Positions 1-8,142 of a stretch of 64,000 nt of DNA are shown here, in pieces; within the stretch, counting starts at the first letter, position 1, and every line of letters begins with the position of its first letter. A program made the translations under genes and the position numbers. The notes below the pieces were generated by a model. That model did no database searches, was not told where the DNA came from, and saw nothing but the letters and a program-made list of their open reading frames with translations. Location: NCBI GenBank assembly GCA_002412765.1, contig DHVR01000003.1, positions 62,001-126,000 of the forward strand, read 5' to 3'. This stretch comes from Leptolinea sp. UBA5203. Lineage in GTDB: Bacteria > Chloroflexota > Anaerolineae > Anaerolineales > Anaerolineaceae.

Positions 1-37
1 GGGTGGCGAAAATCATAGTTTGTTGATTGATTGCTGA

Positions 38-421
38 ATGAGACAACCATTTCGCCTGACCCGATCCAATGAAATCAAGCGGGTGAGGCGAAATGGAAAG
101 TCATTTTCTCACCCGCTCTTTGTATTGATCAAGTTTCCAAATCAGCTCGGCATCACTCGGTTTACCATCACAGCCAGTAAACGCGTAGGAAATGCCGTCG
201 TCCGGAATCGTTGCAGACGCAGAATTCGCGCATGTGTTCGGCAGCTATATCCAGGTTTCGCCCCCGGTTGGGATCTATTGATTTTAGCTCGCACGCCACT
301 CCAAGCAGCATCTTATCTGGAATTGCAGACGGCTATTGAGGCACAACTGCGGCGGGCAGGACTACTAGGCGAAATGAATGACGATGGAATTAATGCTCGA
401 AGATCAAACACCACAAACTGA
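38..421 (+). CDS. rnpA: Ribonuclease P protein component
   Basis: This is the protein subunit of RNase P, which helps the catalytic RNA remove 5' leaders from precursor tRNAs. The 127-aa product has the expected size and fold order: an N-terminal RLTRSNEIKRVRRNGK segment, then the family-defining basic helix GNAVVRNRCRRRIRACVR (RNR motif) near residues 57-74. It heads the conserved rnpA-yidD-yidC-jag block and overlaps the start of yidD by 44 bases, which suggests translational coupling. rpmH would be expected just upstream, outside the window. The C-terminal 15-20 residues run past the usual end of the family and exist mainly because of the overlap with yidD. Confidence 0.96.
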   Translation: MRQPFRLTRSNEIKRVRRNGKSFSHPLFVLIKFPNQLGITRFTITASKRVGNAVVRNRCRRRIRACVRQLYPGFAPGWDLLILARTPLQAASYLELQTAIEAQLRRAGLLGEMNDDGINARRSNTTN

Positions 422-674
422 ACCCCGGTTGAAAGATTTACCCTTTACATTTTTCAATATTCCCCGTTGGTTCTTTTTGCTGTTTATCCGTTCCTATCAA
501 AAAGTAATTTCCCCTATCCTTCCTGCGGATACATGCCGGTTTTATCCCACCTGCTCCCATTATGGATATCGTGCCATCTATAAATATGGAGCATTGCGGG
601 GTGGGTTCAAAGCCATCTGGCGGGTACTTCGGTGTAACCCCTATAATTCAGGTGGCCTGGATCCCCTACTATAA
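378..674 (+). CDS. yidD: Membrane protein insertion efficiency factor YidD
   Basis: YidD is a small membrane-associated protein that assists YidC-dependent insertion. The 98-aa product carries the family pattern: an amphipathic helix with IRSYQKVISPI near residues 37-47, the cysteine-rich CRFYPTCSHYGYRAI stretch, then GGFKAIWRVLRCNPYNSGGLDPL at the C-terminus. The gene lies inside the 3' end of rnpA in another frame. ATG codons at 378, 384 and 393 could each start translation; none has a clear Shine-Dalgarno sequence, as is common for overlapping genes, so the N-terminus is uncertain by up to five residues. The next gene follows after about 20 bases. Confidence 0.93.
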   Translation: MTMELMLEDQTPQTEPRLKDLPFTFFNIPRWFFLLFIRSYQKVISPILPADTCRFYPTCSHYGYRAIYKYGALRGGFKAIWRVLRCNPYNSGGLDPLL

Positions 675-695
675 ATTTGAATAAATCCTATTAAA

Positions 696-1778
696 ATGGT
701 TAATAAAAATATGAAATCGAAAAAAATAATTGGTGTCCTGCTTCTCAGCTTTCTTTTGGGCAGTTTTCTATTAAGTGCCTGCACAGGCAGCGGTATGTTA
801 ACCGGCAGCAGTTGGCCTGCAGTCAATGCAGATGATGCCGGTACTGTCTATCTGGCTTATAAAACCGAAGTCCATGCGATTGACAGCAGCAACGGCGGCA
901 TGATCTGGACGTATCCTGAGAAAGCGGATAACGCCCAAACCTTTTTCTCCCAACCTGCAATTTTAGGGGATAACGTCATTGTTGGTTCCTATAACCATAA
1001 ATTAAGTGCGATTAACAAAAACCGTGGCAGCTTGACCTGGACATTTGATGAGGCTCAGGGGAAATATATTGCCGGTATCTTGGTTGATCAGGAACAAATT
1101 TTTGCTCCCAATGCGGACCATAAGTTGTATGCCCTGGATAAGGATGGCAACAAGCTCTGGTCTTTTGAGACAAAGAATGCCTTATGGGCAAAACCTGTTG
1201 CCGATGATACTACCATTTATTTGTCTTCCATGGATCATAATCTTTACGCTGTGGATCGGCAAAATGGAACGCAGGTTTGGGCTACCCAATTGGATGCCGC
1301 CTCGATGTTCTCCCCTGTCTTAGTGGAGAATCTCCTTTACATCGGTACACTGGATGGCAGCTTTTATGCCCTCAATGCACAGGATGGTTCTATCCTCTGG
1401 TCTGCCAAAGTAGATGCAGCTTTGTGGAGTACCCCAATTGTAAAAAACGGCAAGGTCTTCTTTGGAGATCTGGGCGGCAATGTTTATGCCTTTGATGCCG
1501 AAACCGGCAGCCAAATTTGGAAGGTCGCCATCAATGGTTCCATTATCAGTGGAGCCGTTGAGTTTACTGATGGTGTCGTTTTCCCAACCGAAAATGGTGA
1601 CCTGGTTGCCATCGATGAAGCGGGCGTTAAACTATGGACAAGAAGCGTAACCGGCAAGATTATGGGTACACCAATTGTCGTGAATGACACTTTGATTTTT
1701 GGTGTTGAGGGTGGGGATGCCTTATTATACTCATTTGATTTCAAAGGAAATCAAATCTGGGATTACAAGCTCAAGTAG
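696..1778 (+). CDS. PQQ-type beta-propeller lipoprotein in the yidC operon
   Basis: The product is a 360-aa secreted lipoprotein. Residues 8-28 form a hydrophobic signal peptide ending in a lipobox with the lipid-modified Cys at residue 29 (LLSAC). The rest is about eight repeats of roughly 40 residues with the PQQ-like pattern Y-A-x-D-x-x-(T/D)-G-x-x-x-W (for example LYALDKDGNKLWSF, FYALNAQDGSILWS, VYAFDAETGSQIWK), so a closed beta-propeller is expected. BamB has the same fold, but an outer-membrane BAM role is unlikely without other Bam genes. Its position between yidD and yidC suggests a link to membrane-protein or lipoprotein biogenesis, which is inference. An in-frame ATG at 711 is an alternative start. 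Confidence 0.85.
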   Translation: MVNKNMKSKKIIGVLLLSFLLGSFLLSACTGSGMLTGSSWPAVNADDAGTVYLAYKTEVHAIDSSNGGMIWTYPEKADNAQTFFSQPAILGDNVIVGSYNHKLSAINKNRGSLTWTFDEAQGKYIAGILVDQEQIFAPNADHKLYALDKDGNKLWSFETKNALWAKPVADDTTIYLSSMDHNLYAVDRQNGTQVWATQLDAASMFSPVLVENLLYIGTLDGSFYALNAQDGSILWSAKVDAALWSTPIVKNGKVFFGDLGGNVYAFDAETGSQIWKVAINGSIISGAVEFTDGVVFPTENGDLVAIDEAGVKLWTRSVTGKIMGTPIVVNDTLIFGVEGGDALLYSFDFKGNQIWDYKLK

Positions 1779-1792
1779 AGGAATATAAACCT

Positions 1793-2578
1793 ATGTGGGA
1801 TACGATCATTATTACCCCATTTATCAATGTTTTGCTTTGGATTTACCAGATGGTTGGCCACAATTTTGGTGTAGCCATTATTTTATTCACCATTTTGATG
1901 CGCCTTGTTACCCATCCTCTCACAGTCAGCCAGATCAAAGGTTCTTCCGGTTTATCGGACATGCAGAAAGATCCTGATTGGTTGGAGATTCAGAAGAAAT
2001 ATAAGAACGACAAAGAAAAATTGGCACAGGAACAGATGCGGATTTATAAAGAGAAAGGCATCAATCCGATGGCTTCCTGTCTGCCTACCCTGATCCAATT
2101 CCCCATCATTATTGGACTTTATCAGGCTCTGATTCGATCTTTAGCCAGCACGCCATTGGAATTACTTGATTTCACCCGCCATATTTACCCGGCGTTGTTG
2201 AAAATGGACAGCTTCATCCCCTTGAACAGTCAATTTCTCTGGATGGATTTGGGCAGCCCGGAACGGTTGAACCTGAGCTTCTTGCCCTTTGGCATTCCTG
2301 TTCTGGCCATCGTCGTCACCGTAACATCCTACCTGCAAACCAAGCTAATCACACCTCCAGCAGATCCCTCGAATGCGCAGGCATCCATGATGTCCAATAC
2401 CATGGCGATCTATATGCCATTGTTGATGGGCTACATGGCTTACACATTATCATCCGGTCTGGCTTTATACTTTTTTGTTTCTAACGTAGTTGGTATTTTG
2501 CAATATGCTTTCTTGGGAAAATTGAACATGGACAACTTGTTCCCCTCCAAGAAAAAGCAAATTGTAAAATCTAAGTGA
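1793..2578 (+). CDS. yidC: Membrane protein insertase YidC/Oxa1 (short form)
   Basis: YidC inserts and folds inner-membrane proteins, alone or with Sec. The 261-aa protein is the short form lacking the large periplasmic domain of Gram-negative YidC. The hydrophilic-groove arginine is visible at about residue 37 in TILMRLVTHPLT. It is followed by the cytoplasmic coiled-coil hairpin (QKKYKNDKEKLAQEQMRIYK, then KGINPMASCLPTLIQFPI) and several further membrane segments ending near residue 245. The C-terminus is basic (KKKQIVKSK), which suits ribosome contact. The gene sits between the propeller lipoprotein (14-base gap) and jag. Confidence 0.96.
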   Translation: MWDTIIITPFINVLLWIYQMVGHNFGVAIILFTILMRLVTHPLTVSQIKGSSGLSDMQKDPDWLEIQKKYKNDKEKLAQEQMRIYKEKGINPMASCLPTLIQFPIIIGLYQALIRSLASTPLELLDFTRHIYPALLKMDSFIPLNSQFLWMDLGSPERLNLSFLPFGIPVLAIVVTVTSYLQTKLITPPADPSNAQASMMSNTMAIYMPLLMGYMAYTLSSGLALYFFVSNVVGILQYAFLGKLNMDNLFPSKKKQIVKSK

Positions 2579-2607
2579 TCTAGTTCGCGAAACCTTAAGA
2601 GGACAAC

Positions 2608-3369
2608 ATGAGCCAAGAGAAGGCAACATTAGAAATTATTGCGCCATCGATCGACGAGGCTGTGGATAAAGGCCTGGAACAATTGGGTCTGTCTCAGGAA
2701 GAAGTAGAAGTGGAGGTGCTGGACGCTGGCAGTCGTGGATTATTCGGTATTCGGGCTCGCCAGGCACGTGTTCGCCTTATCGTTAGGAACTCACCCAATG
2801 CCGTCGGCAAGCCTGTGGAAACTCAGAAAGCTACAGCTTTTGAAATGTTATCCACCGAATCGGACCGTGATTATCCTTCCATGACAGCTCAGGAGATTGA
2901 GATTGCCGAACAGGTTTCCGTGCAGGTGGTCAAAGATCTTTTGGAAAAAATGCGCGTTCATGCAACCGTATCCTCTACCATTCTGGAACCTGAAGATTCC
3001 CGGGACTACCCGATGGTTAAAGTGGATATTCGCGGCGCTGACCTTAGCATCTTGATTGGCAGAAAAGCGGAAACCCTCAATGCGCTCCAGTACATAACCA
3101 ACCTTATTGTGGGTAAAGAGCTTGGCCGTTGGATTCCTCTGTTGGTGGATGTTCAAGGTTATCGCTCCCGCCGTCAGCAACAATTACAGCAGCTTGCCCG
3201 CCGCATGGCTGACCAGGCCATTCACACTGGCCGAAGACAGGTGTTGGAACCCATGCCAGCCAATGAACGCCGATTTGTTCATCTTGAGTTGCGGGATCAC
3301 CCGAAGGTTTCCACCAGCAGTGTCGGGGAAGACCCCAATCGCAAAGTCACCATTTTCCTCAAATCATAA
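2608..3369 (+). CDS. jag: Jag/KhpB RNA-binding protein (Jag-N, KH, R3H domains)
   Basis: Jag (KhpB) is a cytosolic RNA-binding protein regularly encoded next to yidC. The 253-aa product shows three domains in order: a Jag-N domain (about residues 5-50, LEIIAPSIDEAVDKGLEQLG then GSRGLFGIRARQARV); a KH-like domain (about 120-195, with GADLSILIGRKAETLNALQY as the GxxG-type loop); and a C-terminal R3H domain (about 200-250, ERRFVHLELRDHP). An AGAGG sequence lies 6 bases before the ATG. A strong terminator follows, marking the end of the rnpA-yidD-yidC-jag operon. In other bacteria KhpB affects cell elongation and division, but nothing here shows its RNA targets. Confidence 0.95.
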   Translation: MSQEKATLEIIAPSIDEAVDKGLEQLGLSQEEVEVEVLDAGSRGLFGIRARQARVRLIVRNSPNAVGKPVETQKATAFEMLSTESDRDYPSMTAQEIEIAEQVSVQVVKDLLEKMRVHATVSSTILEPEDSRDYPMVKVDIRGADLSILIGRKAETLNALQYITNLIVGKELGRWIPLLVDVQGYRSRRQQQLQQLARRMADQAIHTGRRQVLEPMPANERRFVHLELRDHPKVSTSSVGEDPNRKVTIFLKS

Positions 3370-3382
3370 ATCAAAATAAACA

Positions 3383-3416
3383 AAAACTGCCTTGAGTCAA
3401 ATCAGGGCAGTTTTTT
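3383..3416 (+). terminator. Rho-independent terminator after jag
   Basis: A 9-bp perfect stem (AAAACTGCC paired with GGCAGTTTT) with a 14-base loop is followed by a run of six T. It lies 14 bases after the jag stop codon and closes the operon. Confidence 0.88.
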
Positions 3417-3523
3417 AGTTCATGGATTGAACCTGAGTTTTCATTCAGCAAATTTCGGATAATCTTTTTACACAAAAAGGTTTTTGAAAATTAAATGAGT
3501 ATTTGATCTGATTTTGTTGAATA

Positions 3524-4570
3524 TCAACCAACAACTTGTTTAATTTGCAAGCATTGTTCTTCGGTGAGTATAATTTTCCCTGCCTGGCCGTTGGATTCCA
3601 ATTGCTTCACCGTGGATGCTGCCGGGATGACCGGCCCCATGCCGGGAAGAGTTAGTGTATAGGCCAAGACCAATTGACTGATTTCCAGGTCCCAACTTTT
3701 AGCCAGCATGCTAAGGCTTTGCAATTTGGCGATATTGTCAGGCGTTGCCAGGCCGGCTAGCATACCCTGGTCGAAAATTCGATCACCGGGCTGAACCAAT
3801 TTTAGATCCAAATAGCGTTTGGTGAGAAAACCTTCGGCTAACGGGGAGTAGGCAATAAAGTCCATGCCCTGATTACCCACATAATCCAAAACCCCGGAAT
3901 ACTCCACAGGTTCCTTACGCAGAATATCAAATTGATTCTGAACAGCCAGAATACGGGATCGGATGCTGTACAGCGATTCCATGCTTTGATGCTGCTTGAG
4001 TTGTTCAATCGTGAAATTAGAGACGCCTAAATAACGAACCAAATCTTCGCGAATTAAATCTTCCAGGGCGCTGAAGGTCTCTTCTACTGGGGTAACGGGA
4101 TCATAATGGTGCAGGTAAAGCATGTCCATGGAATCAATTTGCATGCGTTCCAGCGACGCGTAAACGGATTCCTTGACGTTACCGCGGGTCAAACGGCAAT
4201 GGTTGGGGGTTAAGCCGTCCATACCCCCATAAACTTTTGAGGCGATGACCACATTGCGGCGTTGATCCGGATTGTTTCGGAACCAAGAGCCGATGACCCG
4301 TTCAGAATTCCCCGAGGCATTGTTGTAGCGCGGGGCGGTATCCCAGAAGGTAACACCAAGTTCTATTGCGCGGTCAAATATGTGCATAGCGGTGGCTTGA
4401 TCTACTCTGGATTCATCCCCAGTCTCGGGCATGCCAAATTTCCAGGTCCCCAGACCAACACGAGGCAGCCAAAGACCGGAGTTTCCTAACGGTTTGAACG
4501 GCATGTCCTTAAATTGATTGATCTCAAGAGGGGCTTTGAAAAATTCCGAATGTGCAATGCTGTGATCCAT
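3524..4570 (-). CDS. Aldo/keto reductase
   Basis: This is an NADPH-dependent oxidoreductase of the aldo/keto reductase superfamily, 348 aa, with a TIM-barrel fold. The catalytic tetrad is visible: Asp77 and Tyr82 in WDTAPRY, Lys112 in IASKVYGG and His154 in LYLHHYDP. The N-terminus GNSGLWLPRVGLGTWKFG and the VRYLGVSNFTIEQL strand are typical of the D-threo-aldose/galactose 1-dehydrogenase or YghZ-like branches. The substrate cannot be named. The start is supported by GGAGGAGAG six bases upstream. The gene stands alone, divergent from the rhodanese pair. Confidence 0.92.
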   Translation of the reverse strand: MDHSIAHSEFFKAPLEINQFKDMPFKPLGNSGLWLPRVGLGTWKFGMPETGDESRVDQATAMHIFDRAIELGVTFWDTAPRYNNASGNSERVIGSWFRNNPDQRRNVVIASKVYGGMDGLTPNHCRLTRGNVKESVYASLERMQIDSMDMLYLHHYDPVTPVEETFSALEDLIREDLVRYLGVSNFTIEQLKQHQSMESLYSIRSRILAVQNQFDILRKEPVEYSGVLDYVGNQGMDFIAYSPLAEGFLTKRYLDLKLVQPGDRIFDQGMLAGLATPDNIAKLQSLSMLAKSWDLEISQLVLAYTLTLPGMGPVIPAASTVKQLESNGQAGKIILTEEQCLQIKQVVG

Positions 4571-4765
4571 GTCTCTCCTCCAGTTTGGTTGACGCTGGCT
4601 CTCATGATTTGGAAAATTGAATAGTGATTTTGGGTTAGGTCAATTATACTTGCTATAAATGTTGCCTGGATTAATTTGTAACAAAAATGCAATAACATCA
4701 TCTAATAGACATTGATTTACGCATTCGCAATTGAATATTTAATCATTAGGTCATAAGAGGTCGAG

Positions 4766-5209
4766 ATGAAAAAAAAACAAACAAAGAAGAAAAAAAGTTT
4801 CCTGGGTTGGGCCTTATTGGCAGTTGCCGTGGTTCTAGTTATTGTTTTCTTGGCAATTCCTAAACCCTCCCCAGTGGATTCAACGGCATCCTTACTACCA
4901 ACGGAGGTCAGCCCGGGACAAGTAAATGCTGCCTGGAAAGAAGGATCTTTTATCCTGGATGTGAGAGAACAGGATGAATGGAATGCAGGGCATATCTCCG
5001 GAGCAACGCTGATTCCATTGGGCGAACTGACAAGCCGTTTAGGTGAACTTCCAAAGGATAAGCCGATTTATGTGGTTTGCCGTTCTGGAAATCGCAGTGC
5101 CGCCGCAAGGGATGCCTTGCTCGATGCAGGTTTTGCGTCAGTCACCAGTATGGATGGAGGGATGAATGACTGGGTCAGTCAAGGTTTTGAGATCGTTACT
5201 GGTCCGTGA
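4766..5209 (+). CDS. Membrane-anchored rhodanese-domain protein (copy 1)
   Basis: This 147-aa protein has a very basic N-terminus (MKKKQTKKKKS), one transmembrane segment at about residues 13-31, and a single rhodanese domain from about residue 46. The active-site loop CRSGNR starts at Cys105, as in sulfurtransferases that form a persulfide. The preceding HISGA and DVREQDEW motifs are the family signatures. N-in topology would place the domain outside the membrane. An AAGAGG ribosome-binding site precedes the ATG. A paralogue follows 135 bases downstream. The sulfur donor and acceptor are unknown. Confidence 0.9.
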   Translation: MKKKQTKKKKSFLGWALLAVAVVLVIVFLAIPKPSPVDSTASLLPTEVSPGQVNAAWKEGSFILDVREQDEWNAGHISGATLIPLGELTSRLGELPKDKPIYVVCRSGNRSAAARDALLDAGFASVTSMDGGMNDWVSQGFEIVTGP

Positions 5210-5344
5210 GTTTACTCTCGATTTTGATAAATCATCCATCTTTCTGACTGTTTATCGGGGAATTCCGGTATTTTTTGCAGCCTCTGAGTTTGGTACTCTA
5301 CTTTCCTAAACGCTTTCTTATGGTGGTTTACACAGGATATCAGC

Positions 5345-5794
5345 ATGACTGAAAAACCAAAGAAAATAATCCGGTCCATTGTCTGGGGAGCATTGGCAAT
5401 TCTTGTGCTTTTTTCGATTCTGTTACCGATTATTCCGGATGTTTTGCCGGTAAAATCTGAGTTGAATAAGGTGCCCCTTGAAGTCAGTGCGGCAGAAGTG
5501 CATGATGCCTGGCAGCAAGGGGCTTATATTCTCGATGTCCGGGCGCTCAGTGAACTTCAAGAATGGGGGGCTGGGCATATCCAGGGTGCGACCTTGATTC
5601 CGTTGGAACAGCTAAGCAGCAGGATTGAGGAACTTCCGCGGGATGTGCCCATTTATGTTGTTTGTACCTCCGGCATGCGAAGTGCCATGGGGAGGGACAC
5701 CTTAATGGCGGCAGGCTTTGAATCGGTCACCAGCATGACGGGTGGCATGACTGCTTGGGGGAAAAGTGGATATGAGGTGATTGCTCGACCTTAA
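5345..5794 (+). CDS. Membrane-anchored rhodanese-domain protein (copy 2)
   Basis: A 149-aa paralogue of the preceding gene with the same plan: a basic N-terminus, one transmembrane helix (about 10-30) and one rhodanese domain. The active-site loop is CTSGMR with Cys107, replacing CRSGNR in copy 1. The changed loop (Arg to Thr, Asn to Met) may mean a different substrate. The sequence between DVRALSELQEWGAGHIQGA and the active site is otherwise parallel, pointing to tandem duplication followed by divergence. The 135-base gap between the copies shows no terminator, so co-transcription is possible. Confidence 0.9.
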   Translation: MTEKPKKIIRSIVWGALAILVLFSILLPIIPDVLPVKSELNKVPLEVSAAEVHDAWQQGAYILDVRALSELQEWGAGHIQGATLIPLEQLSSRIEELPRDVPIYVVCTSGMRSAMGRDTLMAAGFESVTSMTGGMTAWGKSGYEVIARP

Positions 5795-6004
5795 GTACAG
5801 TTAGAATTTTGAATTTTATCTTTATTGCCATCCTAACTTCAAGGTTATTTTTGCAGGTTCCATTGGTTTGTTTATGCTCATTTCCATGGAGCTTATTGTG
5901 CTTCGTTTCTACACAATTTCATGTTAAGATTATAAGGATTGATGTATTCTCTCCTATAATATATTTACTTTCAATTAATTGAAAAAATAACGATGTTTAG
6001 ATAC

Positions 6005-6033
6005 GATAATAAGGTGGAATGACCCTTATTATT
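6005..6033 (+). promoter_or_regulatory. Hairpin directly upstream of the pdp ribosome-binding site
   Basis: A 9-bp perfect inverted repeat (ATAATAAGG at 6006-6014 and CCTTATTAT at 6024-6032) flanks a 9-base loop. It lies about 11 bases upstream of the GAAGGA ribosome-binding site of the nucleoside phosphorylase gene. No T-run follows, so it is not a terminator. A -10-like TATAAT lies at 5955-5960 without a convincing -35. It could be an operator or a 5' UTR stem affecting translation; only the repeat itself is seen. Confidence 0.4.
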
Positions 6034-6054
6034 GTTGCCTGAAGAAGGAATTTT

Positions 6055-7359
6055 ATGCGAGCAGTGGATGTAATTATCAAAAAGAGAGATGGTCTTGAAC
6101 TTACGACTGAAGAAATTCAGGAGTTTATTCATGCTTATGCTACCGGCGATATTCCGGATTATCAAGCGGCTGCCTGGGCCATGGCAGTTTTATTAAAAGG
6201 CATGACGGATCGTGAGACCACTGATTTGACGCTGGCGATGGTGGCCAGTGGGGATCGGATTGATCTCTCCAGTGTAGTTAAAGTTGCCGTGGATAAACAC
6301 AGCACCGGCGGTGTGGGTGATAAAACAACCCTGGTGACCGGACCCATTGTGGCAGCTTGCGGCCTGCCCGTGGGAAAAATGTCCGGCAGGGGACTCGGCT
6401 TCAGCGGGGGCACCCTGGATAAAATGGAATCGATTGAGGGTTACCGCTGCCAGCTTACCCCGGAAGAATTTATGGCCCAGTTAGGAAAAATCGGTATTGT
6501 TTTGGCGGGTCAAACCGGTGAATTAGCACCGGCGGATGGAAAATTATACGCCTTGCGCGATGTAACCGGAACCGTTCCGTCCATCCCCTTGATTGCTTCA
6601 TCCATTATGAGTAAAAAAATCGCTGCCGGAGCACAGAAAATTGTTCTGGATGTAAAAACAGGCGTTGGTGCCTTTATGGAAAACCTGGAGGAAGCCACAG
6701 AATTAGCTCATCTTATGGTTTCCATTGGCCGATTAAGTGGGCGGGATGTGGTGGCTTTGCTCTCGGATATGAATCAACCTTTGGGGGAAGCCGTTGGAAA
6801 CGCTCTGGAATTGAAAGAAGCCGTGAAAGCTTTGCATGGCAAAGGCCCGGCAGATTTCATGGAGCATTGTTTGATCGTTTCCAGCCATATGTTGGTCATC
6901 GGCGGCGAAGCGCCGGATTTAGCTGCCGGGCGCAAGATGGCTGAAGAAGCCCTCAGCAGCGGTGCTGCTCTGACAAAATTCAAACAATTGGTCTCTGCGC
7001 AAGGCGGCTCCTTACGACAGATTGAAGATTTATCCCTGCTGCCTCAAGCCAAGTTCATTGATCCAGTCCTTAGTACTCAGCGAGGATGGATTGCCGAAGT
7101 AAATGCTCGTATTGTGGGGGAGACCTCCGTGATGATGGGCGCAGGGCGGCAAACCAAGTCTGATCCAATTGATCATGCGGTAGGCATGATGGTGCATGTT
7201 AAAGTTGGGGAGTCGGTGGAAATTGGACAACCCCTCATAACCATCCATGCGCATAGTGAAGAGTCTTTACAGGAAGCTAAACGATTATTAACCACTGCGG
7301 TAAAATTTTCGGATCATCCTGTTGAACCCTTACCCTTGTTTTACGGCGTGATTAAATAA
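6055..7359 (+). CDS. pdp: Pyrimidine-nucleoside phosphorylase
   Basis: The enzyme splits pyrimidine nucleosides with phosphate to the free base and (deoxy)ribose 1-phosphate, for salvage. The 434-aa protein shows the family signature SGRGLGFSGGTLDKME at about residues 110-125, the phosphate loop KHSTGGVGDKTT at 81-92, and a C-terminal alpha/beta domain. Residue 108 is Lys (GKMSGRG), as in broad-specificity PyNP; Escherichia coli thymidine phosphorylase has Met at this site, so uridine and thymidine are both likely substrates. GAAGGA precedes the ATG. Two genes follow closely: an unknown protein (21-base gap) and a small GTPase, probably in one transcript. Confidence 0.93.
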   Translation: MRAVDVIIKKRDGLELTTEEIQEFIHAYATGDIPDYQAAAWAMAVLLKGMTDRETTDLTLAMVASGDRIDLSSVVKVAVDKHSTGGVGDKTTLVTGPIVAACGLPVGKMSGRGLGFSGGTLDKMESIEGYRCQLTPEEFMAQLGKIGIVLAGQTGELAPADGKLYALRDVTGTVPSIPLIASSIMSKKIAAGAQKIVLDVKTGVGAFMENLEEATELAHLMVSIGRLSGRDVVALLSDMNQPLGEAVGNALELKEAVKALHGKGPADFMEHCLIVSSHMLVIGGEAPDLAAGRKMAEEALSSGAALTKFKQLVSAQGGSLRQIEDLSLLPQAKFIDPVLSTQRGWIAEVNARIVGETSVMMGAGRQTKSDPIDHAVGMMVHVKVGESVEIGQPLITIHAHSEESLQEAKRLLTTAVKFSDHPVEPLPLFYGVIK

Positions 7360-7380
7360 GCACAGACAGGAAACTGATCC

Positions 7381-8133
7381 ATGTTCAAAAGATTCAAGCA
7401 ATTAATCTCGGGCGAATCCAAAGCAGACACCTTCAGCACCGATCAAACTGTGCGTATTAAAAAGGAGGTTAAGCCTGCTCTGGCTGTTCCAAGTTCTGTA
7501 GAAGAAAAGCAACCCGTGGCACCCCTGCCGTTAAATGAGGACGCCAGTTTGTATTTGACCAAGGTGCGCAACAAGATCAATGCCCTGGCTTCCCGGTTTG
7601 CTGAAGGAACCCTGAATCGGAGTCAGTTTGAGGATTTGTATTCTCACTATCAAAGTGAGATTCAAATGATTGAGCAATACATCAGTACCGATCCTGAATC
7701 GGATGCCTGGAAACAGGCAGTAGCGGATGGGCAGTCCATTTTAATTCGCCGCAAACATTCAGCTCGTTTTCTGGGGTTTGCCATTTATGATCACGAATCG
7801 GGTATTCCCTTACGCACCGGAGGGGAATTCGGCATTGATTCGGCTTTATTTGTTCCCATGCTGCATGCCTATCGTTCGGCTGCCAAAGAAATCTTCGGTT
7901 CCATGGTCCGTTCCACCCAAATTGAGGGCGGAAAATGGCTGTGTTTTATTTCCGGGAAATTAACCACCACCATCGCCTTGTTTTCTACTGAGCCGTCCAA
8001 GAACCGATTGGATACCCTGGATCATTTGCAGGGGGTTTTCGAGCGCGCCAATGAAAAAATTCTAAATCAACCAACGATCAATCCGGATCTTTTGGTTTGT
8101 CCGCAGGAATACTTTTTGCATCTAACCAGGTAA
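7381..8133 (+). CDS. Uncharacterised protein, possible partner of the adjacent small GTPase
   Basis: I do not recognise this 250-aa soluble protein with certainty. It has a charged, Pro-rich N-terminus (about 1-50), a helical middle part (about 52-110, LYLTKVRNKINALASRFAEG), and a C-terminal alpha/beta domain (about 120-230) starting with RRKHSARFLGFAIYDHESGI. The pattern of a strand, an acidic turn, then a helix and strands resembles roadblock/longin-type folds, which commonly regulate small GTPases. That resemblance is by eye only. It ends 9 bases before the GTPase gene, which supports a functional pair, in the way MglB accompanies MglA. No signal peptide or membrane segment is seen. Confidence 0.6.
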   Translation: MFKRFKQLISGESKADTFSTDQTVRIKKEVKPALAVPSSVEEKQPVAPLPLNEDASLYLTKVRNKINALASRFAEGTLNRSQFEDLYSHYQSEIQMIEQYISTDPESDAWKQAVADGQSILIRRKHSARFLGFAIYDHESGIPLRTGGEFGIDSALFVPMLHAYRSAAKEIFGSMVRSTQIEGGKWLCFISGKLTTTIALFSTEPSKNRLDTLDHLQGVFERANEKILNQPTINPDLLVCPQEYFLHLTR

Positions 8134-8142
8134 GGAAAATCC

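Noticed and set aside
1..18. Possible 3' end of rpmH (reads GWRKS then stop)
   Set aside because: rpmH is expected upstream of rnpA, but only five codons are available and they do not match a specific L34 end, so it cannot be supported.
2660..2670. TGTGGATAA (DnaA-box-like) inside jag
   Set aside because: A single copy in coding sequence; no cluster and no AT-rich unwinding region, so no origin is called.
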